Positions 47,763-55,597 of a stretch of DNA of 64,000 nucleotides are shown here, in pieces (position 1 is the stretch's first letter; every line of letters begins with the position of its first letter). Source of the DNA: an uncultured Hyphomicrobiales bacterium (GTDB lineage Bacteria > Pseudomonadota > Alphaproteobacteria > Rhizobiales > Beijerinckiaceae); NCBI GenBank assembly GCA_903847605.1, contig CAINED010000013.1, positions 186,001-250,000 on the forward strand, given 5' to 3'. Below the pieces are notes generated by a model. The model was not told where the DNA came from. It saw only the letters and a list, made by a program, of their open reading frames with translations, and made no database searches. Both the position numbers and the translations under genes were made by a program.

Positions 47763-48377
47763 TTATTCGTGCGCGAATATGTCGTTTTCCGGCCAGCCCA
47801 TCAAGTCGAGCCGCGCGCGCACCGGCAGGAAGTCGAAACAGGCCTGGGCGACATCGAGCCGGCCTTCCCGCGCGAGCATACCATCCAGCACACGGCGCAA
47901 GGCGTGCAGATGCAGAACATCAGACGCTGCGTAACTCAGCTGGGCTTCCGACAGCACATCCGCCCCCCAATCGGAGGATTGCTGCTGCTTCGAGAGGTCT
48001 ACCCCAAGCAGTTCGCGAACCAGATCCTTCAGGCCATGGCGGTCGGTATAGGTCCGGCAGAGTTTGGAGGCGATCTTGGTGCAATAGACCGGTCCCGCCA
48101 GCACACCAAAGGCGTGGGCCATGACCGCAATGTCGAACCTGCCAAAATGGAAGAGCTTGGTGACCCCGGGATTGCTCAGAAGCCGCACGAGATTTGGCGC
48201 CGTCGTCTGACCCTTTGCGATCTGAACGATGTGGGCGCTGCCGTCGCCTGAAGAAAGCTGCACGACACAGAGGCGATCGCGATGCGGGTTCAGCCCGAGG
48301 GTCTCGGTGTCGATGGCGACCGAGCCGCCGAAATCGAGGCCCTCAGGCAGATCGCCCTTGTGCACATGGATCGTCAT
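47763..48377 (-). CDS. Ribonuclease D-like 3'-5' exonuclease without HRDC domain
   Basis: A DEDDy-family exonuclease. The DEDD residues are in 'VAIDTETLGLNPHRD' (Asp, Glu), 'FHFGRFDIAVM' (Asp) and 'YAASDVLHLHALRRVL' (Tyr, Asp). At 204 residues it has only the nuclease domain; full-length RNase D (about 375 residues) carries HRDC domains at the C-terminus, which are absent here. Such short forms are common in alphaproteobacteria and should process small RNA or tRNA 3' ends. It stands upstream of lptC on the same strand and downstream of tRNA-Leu. Confidence 0.88.
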   Translation of the reverse strand: MTIHVHKGDLPEGLDFGGSVAIDTETLGLNPHRDRLCVVQLSSGDGSAHIVQIAKGQTTAPNLVRLLSNPGVTKLFHFGRFDIAVMAHAFGVLAGPVYCTKIASKLCRTYTDRHGLKDLVRELLGVDLSKQQQSSDWGADVLSEAQLSYAASDVLHLHALRRVLDGMLAREGRLDVAQACFDFLPVRARLDLMGWPENDIFAHE

Positions 48378-48486
48378 AGGCCAGCAATCTCCGGTTTCGA
48401 TGTGGCTCTGCAGGAGGCGTGTGAATCAGCGCTTGAGCCATAGCACAGGCGCTCGCATTCAGCGCGGAATACTCAATTTGGGATGA

Positions 48487-48571
48487 TGGTGCCCAGGAGA
48501 GGACTCGAACCTCCACGGCTTTCACCACTGGTACCTGAAACCAGCGCGTCTACCAATTCCGCCACCTGGGC
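48487..48571 (-). tRNA. tRNA-Leu, anticodon CAG
   Basis: The minus strand folds to a complete class II tRNA. The acceptor stem pairs GCCCAGG with CCTGGGC, the D-loop region has GGCGGAATTGGTAGACGC, the anticodon stem-loop is CTGGT-TTCAGGT-ACCAG (anticodon CAG), a variable arm follows and the T-loop has GGTTCGAGTCC. Discriminator A and an encoded CCA (48487-48490 as TGGT on plus) complete it. It is transcribed toward the RNase D-like gene. Confidence 0.96.
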
Positions 48572-48723
48572 ACGGCGCGTCTCTTAAGGGGGCGATGGCG
48601 CGCTTGTCAAATGAAACCCCCGGCTTTTCAGGTGATACGGAGGTACTTTTTGCCATATTGGCAAGCCTGTACACGCTGATACAAGTCGATTAGGACGTTC
48701 CCACCTTATCTGTTGGATTTATC

Positions 48724-49734
48724 ATGCCCGCATATCACAGCGATCAACCGGGTCTCGTGACGATTTTCGGCGGCAGCGGCTTCGTTGGACGCCACACGGT
48801 GCGCGCCTTCGCGCAGGCCGGCTGGCGGGTCAGGGTCGCGTGCCGGCGGCCGGACCTTGCGTTTTACCTTCAGCCCATGGGCCGCGTCGGCCAGATCACG
48901 GCCGTGCAGGCCAATGTCCGCTATCCCGCTTCGGTCATGGCCGCGGCAAAAGGCTCCGATGCCATCGTCAATCTCATCGGCGTGCTGACGCCGAAGGGCC
49001 GGCAAAGCTTCGATACCGTGCATGGTTTCGGAGCGCGGACCATCGCACGCGCCGCTGCCGAGGCAGGCGCGAAGCAATTGGTCCATATGTCGGCCCTGGG
49101 CGCGGCCGCGCAATCCGACTCGGCCTATGCGCGCAGCAAGGCAGCCGGAGAGGTTGCAACGCGCGAACTTTTTCCTGACGCGGCAATTGTCCGGCCTTCG
49201 CTGGTATTCGGTCCCGAGGACGAATTCTTCAACCGTTTCGCCGCGATTGCGCGCATGTCGCCCATTTTGCCGTTGTTCGGCGGCGGACAGTCGCGTTTTC
49301 AGCCGGTTTATGTCGGCGATGTCGCCAAAGCGATCGTGCAACTGAGCCATGCTCGTCCCGACAGCAGCGGCGGCGTGTACGAGTTCGGCGGACCCGACGT
49401 GCGGACATTCGAAGAGTTGATGAAATTCATTTGCGACGAGACCGGCCGCAAGCGGTTTCTCGTGCCCGTGCCTTTGCCGATCGCGCGCGCGCAAGCTTTC
49501 ATGCTGGAGCTTACGAACAAGTTGAGCCTTGGAATTTGGCCCGATTGGCTGACGGTTTCGCGCGATCAGATCGCCCTTCTGCAACACGACAACATCGTTT
49601 CGGACCAAGCCTCCGCCGAAGGCCGAACGCTTCAGGGGCTGGGCATTACGCCTGAATCCTATGAGGCGATCGTACCGTCCTATCTTTACCGGTTTCGCAA
49701 GACAGGTCAGTTCGAAACCCGCAGGACTTTCTGA
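48724..49734 (+). CDS. NDUFA9-like NAD(P)-binding epimerase-fold protein
   Basis: A 336-residue atypical SDR with the dinucleotide loop 'IFGGSGFVGRHTVRAFAQAG' (GGSGFVG at about 16-22), 'AVQANVRYPASV', 'LIGVLTPKGRQSFDTVHGFGARTIARAA' and a Tyr-X3-Lys pair in 'SAYARSKAAGE'. These match the NDUFA9 (complex I accessory 39-kDa) family, which in alphaproteobacteria is encoded away from the nuo operon. It may associate with complex I and bind NADPH; that is known for the mitochondrial protein and inferred here. It stands alone, 152 bases from the divergent tRNA. Confidence 0.85.
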   Translation: MPAYHSDQPGLVTIFGGSGFVGRHTVRAFAQAGWRVRVACRRPDLAFYLQPMGRVGQITAVQANVRYPASVMAAAKGSDAIVNLIGVLTPKGRQSFDTVHGFGARTIARAAAEAGAKQLVHMSALGAAAQSDSAYARSKAAGEVATRELFPDAAIVRPSLVFGPEDEFFNRFAAIARMSPILPLFGGGQSRFQPVYVGDVAKAIVQLSHARPDSSGGVYEFGGPDVRTFEELMKFICDETGRKRFLVPVPLPIARAQAFMLELTNKLSLGIWPDWLTVSRDQIALLQHDNIVSDQASAEGRTLQGLGITPESYEAIVPSYLYRFRKTGQFETRRTF

Positions 49735-49806
49735 CATTCCGCTGTGTGGAGGGCGCAGCATTTGATGTTTGCCGGCGATTTGGCAAACCAACGCAGGAGG
49801 GATCGG

Positions 49807-50790
49807 ATGGTAGAGACGACACGCCGGACTTTTGGACTCGGATTGGGCTCGCTGGCGGCGGCTCAGCTTCTGCCGGCAATGCCGGCAATAGCGCAGAGTT
49901 TTCCCTCGCAGGACATACAGTTCGTCTGCGGCTTCGCGGCAGGCAGCGGCGCAGATACCTACGTCCGCTTTTTCGCAGAAAAGATGAAGGGCGCCGCCAA
50001 ACGCAATGTCGTCGTGCAGAATCGCGTCGGCGCGCTGGGCAATATTGCGACCGAATTCGTGGCGCGTTCGAAACCCGATGGTCACACGGTCCTGATCACC
50101 GGCGGCAGCGCGCTCGCGGCGAACCACAATGTGATGAAAGCGCCGACCGTCGATATCGCCAACGAATTGCAGGTGATTGGAACGATCAACAAGCAGCCGA
50201 ACATGATCATGGTTGCTGCCGAAGCTCCTTGGAAAACGCTGGCCGAACTCGTCGACGCCATGAAAAGGAAGGGCGAAAAAGCCAGCTTCGCTATCGCCAA
50301 TCCGTCCGCGAAAGTCGTGGGAGCCGTATTCAAGGAGAAGGCGGGTCTGCAGGCCGTCGAGGTTCAATACAAGACTGCTGCGCAATATCTCAACGACCTC
50401 ACGAGCGGCAACGTCGACTATGCGATAGCGGACAATGTGCTGGCTGTGTCGCAAGCCAATGCCGGCCGCATGCGCAACCTCGCGGTCAGCACCGAACAAC
50501 GTCTTCTGGCTGCACCGAATTACCCGACGATGCGCGAACTCGGATACGACGTCACACTGACCAGCTGGTGGGGCGGATTCGTGCCCAGCGCAACGCCAAA
50601 GCCCATTGTGGATCAACTCGGCGCCTGGCTCAGTAGCATTGTCGGCAGTGAGGAAGGCAAGAAGTTCCTGAACAGCTTTGCCAGCGATCCCTGGGTTTCC
50701 TCGCCTGAACAGGCGCAAGCCTATTTCCGCGAGGAAATCAAAGCCTGGGGCGAATACGTCAAAATAGCAAAGATCGACAAGCAAGGCTGA
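49807..50790 (+). CDS. TctC/Bug-family periplasmic substrate-binding protein
   Basis: A 327-residue exported binding protein of the tripartite tricarboxylate transporter group. Start ATG 49807 is preceded by AGGAGG. The N-terminus has a twin-arginine-like signal (Arg6-Arg7 in 'TRRTFGLGLGSL', ending 'MPAIAQ'). The mature part has 'GFAAGSGADTYVRFFAEKM' and 'PDGHTVLITGGSALAANHN', typical Bug loops, then 'YKTAAQYLNDLTSGNVDYAIAD'. No tctA or tctB is next to it, so it is an orphan receptor in this window. Ligand unknown; Bug proteins bind small carboxylates and amides. Confidence 0.88.
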   Translation: MVETTRRTFGLGLGSLAAAQLLPAMPAIAQSFPSQDIQFVCGFAAGSGADTYVRFFAEKMKGAAKRNVVVQNRVGALGNIATEFVARSKPDGHTVLITGGSALAANHNVMKAPTVDIANELQVIGTINKQPNMIMVAAEAPWKTLAELVDAMKRKGEKASFAIANPSAKVVGAVFKEKAGLQAVEVQYKTAAQYLNDLTSGNVDYAIADNVLAVSQANAGRMRNLAVSTEQRLLAAPNYPTMRELGYDVTLTSWWGGFVPSATPKPIVDQLGAWLSSIVGSEEGKKFLNSFASDPWVSSPEQAQAYFREEIKAWGEYVKIAKIDKQG

Positions 50791-50879
50791 TCATCGAGGC
50801 CGCCTTTCTTGTTTCACGGCTGCCGCCGTGCTAGGCGGCGGCCCTGATTTGCGGTGATTTTTCTAGATCGGAGATAAAA

Positions 50880-51356
50880 ATGGCAGAAGGCAATGGATCG
50901 GGCGCAGCACAGGCCGCACTCCCGCAACTCAATGTTCTCGTTCAATACACCAAGGACCTTTCTTTCGAAAATCCAAATGCGCCACAGTCGCTGACGCAAC
51001 AACAGCAGTCGCCGAACATCTCGATCCAGGTCAACGTGAACGCCCAGAAGCTCACAGACACGGAATATGCCGTCAATCTGGTTCTCGAAGGTTCGGCCGG
51101 CGAAGGCGCTGGAACGTTGTTCAAGTTCGAGCTGGATTACGGTGGAATTTTCCGCCTGCAGAACATTCCCGAGCAGGAACTGCAACCCATCGTCCTCATC
51201 GAGTGCCCGCGTCTGCTTTTCCCCTTCGCGCGCCAGATCATTGCGGAAGCCGTCCGCAACGGCGGGTATCCGCCGCTCTACATTGATCCCATCGACTTCG
51301 TGGGACTCTATCAGCAGCGCTTGCAGCAAGCGCAGGGCCAGGTCGGCACGGCGTGA
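50880..51356 (+). CDS. secB: Protein-export chaperone SecB
   Basis: SecB keeps preproteins unfolded and delivers them to SecA. The 158-residue protein has '[19 protein letters not shown]' at the N-terminus, '[12 protein letters not shown]' and '[61 protein letters not shown]', the full SecB pattern. Start ATG 50880 follows GGAG. It converges with dnaQ 19 bases downstream. In alphaproteobacteria secB usually lies beside dnaQ-coaE near the origin, as here. Confidence 0.97.
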   Translation: MAEGNGSGAAQAALPQLNVLVQYTKDLSFENPNAPQSLTQQQQSPNISIQVNVNAQKLTDTEYAVNLVLEGSAGEGAGTLFKFELDYGGIFRLQNIPEQELQPIVLIECPRLLFPFARQIIAEAVRNGGYPPLYIDPIDFVGLYQQRLQQAQGQVGTA

Positions 51357-51374
51357 GATGGAAACGGGCGGAAG

Positions 51375-52067
51375 TCAGAGATATTTCCGCCAGACCGCCT
51401 TGTCTCCAAAAGCTGCGACGGCTTTCGCATGCGCCTCGAGTTCTGCCGCATCGATCTGCGGCAGAATTTCGCTCTGACGGGCCGTCAACAAATTCGTGAC
51501 CGAGATTTCTACTTTTTGTACTGCCGTGGCGGCGAGTTCGAAAACGGTCTGACGGCCACCTGAAAGCTCCAGATAAACTTCAGCCAATATTTCAGCATCG
51601 AGCAAGGCGCCGTGTTTCGTGCGGCGCGAATTATCAATCCCGTATCTCGCGCAGAGCGCGTCAAGGCTGTTGGGCGCGCCGGGATGCTTCCGGCGGGCGA
51701 TCGAGAGCGTATCGACGACGCGGTCGAATCCGAGAACCGGGAAATTTATCAGCTTCAATTCGGCATTGAGAAATTTCATGTCGAATTCGGCATTGTGAAT
51801 GACGAGTTTGGCGTCTCCAATGAAATCGAGAAAATCCGATGCGATTTCTGCGAATTTGGGCTTTCCCGTCAGAAATTCGCGGGAGAGGCCGTGAACGCGA
51901 AATGCTTCCGCCGGCATATCTCTTTCAGGATCGATATATCGATGAAATGTTTGGCCAGACGGAATCGAATTCAGAAGTTCGACGCAGCCGACCTCGACAA
52001 GGCGATCTCCCGTGAAGGGATCGAGGCCTGTCGTTTCCGTATCGAGCACAATTTCACGTATGGCCAT
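51375..52067 (-). CDS. dnaQ: DNA polymerase III epsilon subunit
   Basis: The 3'-5' proofreading exonuclease. The 230-residue protein has the three exonuclease motifs: ExoI 'IVLDTETTGLDPFTGD', ExoII 'HNAEFDMKFLNAEL' and ExoIII 'HGALLDAEILAEVYLEL'. Beyond about residue 185 lies the clamp/alpha-binding tail. It starts 13 bases after coaE, in the same direction, and ends near the convergent secB. Confidence 0.97.
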   Translation of the reverse strand: MAIREIVLDTETTGLDPFTGDRLVEVGCVELLNSIPSGQTFHRYIDPERDMPAEAFRVHGLSREFLTGKPKFAEIASDFLDFIGDAKLVIHNAEFDMKFLNAELKLINFPVLGFDRVVDTLSIARRKHPGAPNSLDALCARYGIDNSRRTKHGALLDAEILAEVYLELSGGRQTVFELAATAVQKVEISVTNLLTARQSEILPQIDAAELEAHAKAVAAFGDKAVWRKYL

Positions 52068-52079
52068 GCCAGCTTTCCA

Positions 52080-52664
52080 TCAGGATGCTGAAAGTGAACG
52101 GAGGAGCTCTCGTACCTGTTCGTGTGCCTCGTAAAAGCCCGATCCCGTATCGATCACATAGTGTGCGCGACGCCGCTTCAGCTCATCCGGGACCTGTTTC
52201 GCCAGGATGGTCTGAAACTTTTCCTGCGTCATGCCGGGACGTGCGAGGACACGCGCAGCCTGAATATGCGCAGCCGCGGAACAAACGACAACGAGATCGA
52301 CATCGTTTTCCCCGTCAATTTCGAAAAGGAGGGGAATGTCGACGACTGCACAGCGATGACCCGCCCGCTTGCTCGTCTGCAGAAAGTCCGTTCGAGCCTG
52401 TCCGACGAGCGGATGAACAATCGACTCGAGAAGCTTCATGCGCTCGGGCTGGCCAAGGACTTCAGCGCCGAGTTTTCCACGATCCACGACACCGTCGACG
52501 ATCGCGCTGGGAAACGCCGCGGCAATCGCAGGGACGGCCGCGCCTCGATAGAGATCATGAACGGAGGCATCGGAGTCGTGGACCGGTATGCCCTCCGTTC
52601 GGAACATCTGCGCAGTGGTCGATTTGCCCATGCCGATCGATCCGGTCAGGCCAATGATCAGCAT
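52080..52664 (-). CDS. coaE: Dephospho-CoA kinase
   Basis: Catalyses the last step of coenzyme A synthesis. The 194-residue protein begins with the P-loop 'IIGLTGSIGMGKSTTAQMF' and has 'VHDSDASVHDLY', 'PLVGQARTDFL' and 'DIPLLFEIDGENDVDLVVVCSA', the CoaE domain pattern. Its stop lies 13 bases before the dnaQ start and its start is 31 bases after the maf stop, so maf-coaE-dnaQ read as one unit. Confidence 0.96.
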   Translation of the reverse strand: MLIIGLTGSIGMGKSTTAQMFRTEGIPVHDSDASVHDLYRGAAVPAIAAAFPSAIVDGVVDRGKLGAEVLGQPERMKLLESIVHPLVGQARTDFLQTSKRAGHRCAVVDIPLLFEIDGENDVDLVVVCSAAAHIQAARVLARPGMTQEKFQTILAKQVPDELKRRRAHYVIDTGSGFYEAHEQVRELLRSLSAS

Positions 52665-52695
52665 CGATGCGTTCCTCCCAGGGCCCCTTCAGACC

Positions 52696-53313
52696 TTACG
52701 TCCGGATGTAACCGGTCTCGCGAAAATAATTCAACAAGGGCAGGATGGGCAGGCCCATGATCGTGAACTGATCGCCCTCAATGGCGTCGAACAGATGTAC
52801 GCCATGGCCTTCGACCTGATAACAGCCGACGCTCGACAGGACGGACTCACCCGCCGCGGCGAGATAATCGTCCAGAAATTGTTCGCTGAAATCGCGTACG
52901 GAGATTTTCGCGGTGACGACCGTCTCGAACAGGATTTCCTTGTCTTTCACGACAGCGATGGCCGAATTCAAACGATGCATCCTGCCGCACATGGAAAGAA
53001 GCTGCCGGCGCGCCTCTTCCATCGTCGCCGCTTTATGCAAGAGCGCGCTATCAAGCGAGAGTGTCTGATCCGCTCCCAACACGATGCGCCCCGCATACCG
53101 GGCAGCGATAGAAGTCGCTTTCTCGCGCGCCAGGGCGCCGGCGATCGTCGGACCATCTGTGTGCGACAGCGATTGCTCGATCGCGCGTTCGTCGATTTGC
53201 GCAGGCACGATGTCGTGCGGGAGTCCCGCGGCCGTCAGAAGATGACTGCGGCTTCTGCTGCCGGACGCCAGAATCAGTCGTCTTTCAGGAAGCCAGTAAG
53301 AAAGGGCTGACAT
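52696..53313 (-). CDS. maf: Maf-family nucleoside triphosphate pyrophosphatase
   Basis: Maf proteins hydrolyse non-canonical or modified nucleoside triphosphates. The 205-residue product has 'LILASGSRSRSHLLTAAGL' (the SxSR motif), 'ALAREKATSIAARYAGRIVLGADQTL' and 'AQIDERAIEQS'. It starts one base after the PPSR stop. A second Maf paralogue usually exists elsewhere; whether this one is dTTP/UTP- or m7GTP-type cannot be told here. Lies between PPSR and coaE near the putative origin. Confidence 0.94.
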   Translation of the reverse strand: MSALSYWLPERRLILASGSRSRSHLLTAAGLPHDIVPAQIDERAIEQSLSHTDGPTIAGALAREKATSIAARYAGRIVLGADQTLSLDSALLHKAATMEEARRQLLSMCGRMHRLNSAIAVVKDKEILFETVVTAKISVRDFSEQFLDDYLAAAGESVLSSVGCYQVEGHGVHLFDAIEGDQFTIMGLPILPLLNYFRETGYIRT

Positions 53314-53314
53314 T

Positions 53315-54148
53315 TCACGTTTCTGCCGCCTGTTTCTGCCGGTGTTCCTTGTAAAGATCCATGATCGCGGCAGCCGTTTCCTCGATCGACCGGCGGGTTA
53401 CGTCGATGATCGGCCATCCATGTGCGGCGAAGAGCTTTTTCGATTCCGCGATCTCCTCGGCGACCGACATGCGATCGACATAGGGCGTTTCCTGATCGGC
53501 GTTCAGGGTGAGCAGGCGATTTTGCCTGATCTGAACGATGCGCTCGGGCGAAGCGACAAGTCCGACCACCAGCGGCTTCTTGAGACCGGTAACCGAACTC
53601 GGCAAGGGCACATTGGGCACCAAGGGAATATTGGCCGTCTTGATCCCCCTGTTCGCAAGATAGATGCTGGTTGGCGTTTTCGAGGTCCGGCTCACGCCGA
53701 GAAGAAGCACATCGGCCTGTTCCATATTCTCTGGCTGCTGCCCATCGTCATGCATCATCGTGAAGTTCAGGGCGTCGATGCGCTTGAAATATTCGGCGTT
53801 GAGCATGTGCTGTGCGCCCGGCCGCGACGTCGAGACAGCCCCCAGATAAGACTGGAACAGCCCGATCACCGGCTGGAGGACCGAAAGGCAGGGGCTTCCC
53901 ATTTCCTCGCATGCCCGCTGCAAGACGTCCGAAAGTTCGGCGTCGACGAGCGTGTAAAGAACAATCCCCGGCGCGGTGGATATTTCGGCGATGGCCCGAT
54001 CGAGCTGGGTCTTGCTGCGGATCAGTGGATAGACATGTTCGATGGAGGCCGCGCTCAGAAACAGGGCGGAGACCGCGCGGCTTACGGCAATCAATGTTTC
54101 GCCCGTGGCGTCCGACACGAGATGGAGATGGAAATAGTTCCTGTTCAC
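53315..54148 (-). CDS. Putative pyruvate, water/phosphate dikinase regulatory protein (PPSR, DUF299)
   Basis: A bifunctional serine/threonine kinase and pyrophosphorylase family that regulates PEP synthase or pyruvate phosphate dikinase. I choose GTG 54148 ('NRNYFHLHLVSDATGET'), preceded by GGAAGG at 5-base spacing; a GTG 14 codons earlier is less family-like. That gives 277 residues. 'SDATGET' and the P-loop 'GVSRTSKT' at 151-158 are the signatures; 'GVSRTSKTPTSIYLANRGIKTANIP' is diagnostic. Its gene lies immediately left of the putative origin, as the RP001-type gene does at Caulobacter Cori. Its end is one base from maf. Confidence 0.92.
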   Translation of the reverse strand: MNRNYFHLHLVSDATGETLIAVSRAVSALFLSAASIEHVYPLIRSKTQLDRAIAEISTAPGIVLYTLVDAELSDVLQRACEEMGSPCLSVLQPVIGLFQSYLGAVSTSRPGAQHMLNAEYFKRIDALNFTMMHDDGQQPENMEQADVLLLGVSRTSKTPTSIYLANRGIKTANIPLVPNVPLPSSVTGLKKPLVVGLVASPERIVQIRQNRLLTLNADQETPYVDRMSVAEEIAESKKLFAAHGWPIIDVTRRSIEETAAAIMDLYKEHRQKQAAET

Positions 54149-54204
54149 TTGCGCCTTCCGATTGCCGCTGAAGAAATGGAACCTTTCCACCCCCAGTGTA
54201 TTTT

Positions 54205-54213
54205 TGGGGATAA
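54205..54213 (-). promoter_or_regulatory. DnaA-box-like 9-mer
   Basis: TGGGGATAA matches the reverse-complement DnaA consensus TGTGGATAA at 8 of 9 positions. It lies just inside the left edge of the putative origin. Confidence 0.45.
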
Positions 54214-54397
54214 CGGGGGTGATTTCAGCTGGCGGCCCGATAGAGCCGATATCCCCATCTTATTGTCAACAGCCGGCTCGGCGCTGTTGTGGCCAGGGAA
54301 CATTGGTGAAAACAAATCGCCGTCGCCATCCACAATAGGGACATGGGATAACGTTTATTAATCGACTGATATCAATATCTCTTCCGATTTTTCCAAC

Positions 54398-54406
54398 GGT
54401 GGATAA
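54398..54406 (-). promoter_or_regulatory. DnaA-box-like 9-mer
   Basis: GGTGGATAA matches TGTGGATAA at 8 of 9 positions. It sits in the AT-rich part of the putative origin, beside the GANTC cluster. Confidence 0.5.
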
Positions 54407-54435
54407 CTTACAATCAGCACTACGTTTCATGTGTA

Positions 54436-54511
54436 GAGTCTCTGGATCATCGGACGCAAAATACCGTCTTTGAATCCCACAGACTAGGAACTACAAACAG
54501 ATTCTAGAATC
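54436..54511. other. Cluster of four GANTC (CcrM) sites in the putative origin
   Basis: GAGTC (54436-54440), GAATC (54472-54476), GATTC (54500-54504) and GAATC (54507-54511) lie in 76 bases. The last two are arranged as the perfect 14-bp palindrome AGATTCTAGAATCT (54499-54512). GANTC is the target of the alphaproteobacterial cell-cycle methylase CcrM; clustering in origins is established in Caulobacter. Confidence 0.65.
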
Positions 54512-54533
54512 TCTATAGAATTAGGCTTTCCGC

Positions 54534-55589
54534 TTGGCTTCGCATCTCCCGTCCGCAACTTCCGGAAAGCCGATCCTCGACGCTCTCTCCGGCATCCGGC
54601 AATCCAAGCCGCCGATCTGGCTGATGCGTCAGGCCGGGCGGTACCTTCCCGAATACCGGGCGATGAGAGCGCAATCGCGCAGCTTCATGGAGTTTTGCTT
54701 CTCGCCGAAAATGGCCAGCGAAGCGACGCTGCAGCCGATAAAGCGATTTGGCTTCGACGCCGCCATTCTGTTCAGCGACATTCTGGTCATCCCCGAGGCG
54801 ATGGGTCAGCCGGTCAGTTTCGAGCAGGGAGAGGGACCAAGACTGGCTCCGATCAACGACAGCCAGGATTTCCTTAGGCTTCGCGATGAAATCGATTTGG
54901 AAGTTCTCGAGCCGGTTTTCGAAACGGTTGAGCTTGTGAAGTCCCAATTGCCTGCCGAGGTCGCCTTCATAGGGTTTTGTGGCGCGCCCTGGACTGTCGC
55001 CAGCTATATGATTGCGGGGAAGGGGACGCCGGATCAGGCCCCGGCGCGTCTTTTCGCTTACCGGTATCCTGATCTCTTCTCCCGTCTAATCGATAGGCTC
55101 GTGCGAGCATCCGTCAATTATCTCGAACGGCAGGTGCGTGCCGGCGTGGAGGTCGTCCAGATTTTCGATTCCTGGGCCGGGGTGCTCCCCGACAGGGAAT
55201 TCGAGAAATGGTGTCTCCAGCCGGTCCTTTCCATCACGCGGCAATTGAAGGCCCGTTGTCCCGGGGTTCGCATCATCGTCTTCTCACGCGGGGCGAAAAC
55301 GAGACTTGTGGGATTTCTGGAGGAAGCATCTGTCGATGCTCTGGGACTCGATACGTCCGATAGCGTTTCCTGGAGCGCCCGAAACATTCAGGTGAAGAAG
55401 ACTGTGCAGGGAAATCTCGATCCGCTGGTCCTGCTGGCCGGGGGCGAGGCGCTTGTTGTGGAGGTCAGTCGAATTCTGGATGGTTTCTCAGCCGGACCGC
55501 ATATCTTCAATCTGGGTCATGGGATTTTGCCGGCGACGCCGATCGAACATGTCGAACTATTGCTGAAAACGGTGCGGGACGGTCGATAG
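54534..55589 (+). CDS. hemE: Uroporphyrinogen decarboxylase
   Basis: Decarboxylates uroporphyrinogen III to coproporphyrinogen III in haem synthesis. The reading frame is closed by a stop just upstream, so TTG 54534 is the only start that retains the conserved N-terminus; 351 residues results. Family motifs: 'PIWLMRQAGRYLPEYRAMRAQ' and 'GFCGAPWTVASYMIAGKG', both active-site linings, then 'VQIFDSWAG' and 'NLGHGILPATPIEHVELLL'. A weak TTG start beside the origin suggests modest expression. It begins the hemE-hemJ pair. Confidence 0.96.
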   Translation: MASHLPSATSGKPILDALSGIRQSKPPIWLMRQAGRYLPEYRAMRAQSRSFMEFCFSPKMASEATLQPIKRFGFDAAILFSDILVIPEAMGQPVSFEQGEGPRLAPINDSQDFLRLRDEIDLEVLEPVFETVELVKSQLPAEVAFIGFCGAPWTVASYMIAGKGTPDQAPARLFAYRYPDLFSRLIDRLVRASVNYLERQVRAGVEVVQIFDSWAGVLPDREFEKWCLQPVLSITRQLKARCPGVRIIVFSRGAKTRLVGFLEEASVDALGLDTSDSVSWSARNIQVKKTVQGNLDPLVLLAGGEALVVEVSRILDGFSAGPHIFNLGHGILPATPIEHVELLLKTVRDGR

Positions 55590-55597
55590 GGCGAGCG

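Larger units (their letters stand above)
54149..54533. other. Putative chromosomal replication origin (oriC)
   Basis: This 385-base gap is the longest non-coding stretch in the window. It separates the leftward PPSR gene from the rightward hemE, the same two genes that flank Caulobacter Cori. It holds DnaA-box-like 9-mers TGGGGATAA (54205-54213) and GGTGGATAA (54398-54406), each 8/9 to TGTGGATAA, plus weaker ones at 54249, 54326 and 54343. From about 54350 to 54520 it is AT-rich compared with the surroundings, a candidate unwinding element. Four GANTC methylation sites lie at its right end. Flanking genes diverge from it. I see no perfect CtrA box. Assignment is inference from synteny and motif content. 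Confidence 0.75.

Noticed and set aside
48706-50784. A 692-codon minus-strand open frame across the NDUFA9-like and TctC-like genes
   Set aside because: Both plus-strand genes have complete family patterns and good ribosome binding sites; the antisense frame spans their gap and has none.
54358-54372. CtrA box in the putative origin (TTAATCGACTGATAT)
   Set aside because: Only the first half-site (TTAA) is present; the second is ATAT. Not strong enough to list as a CtrA site.
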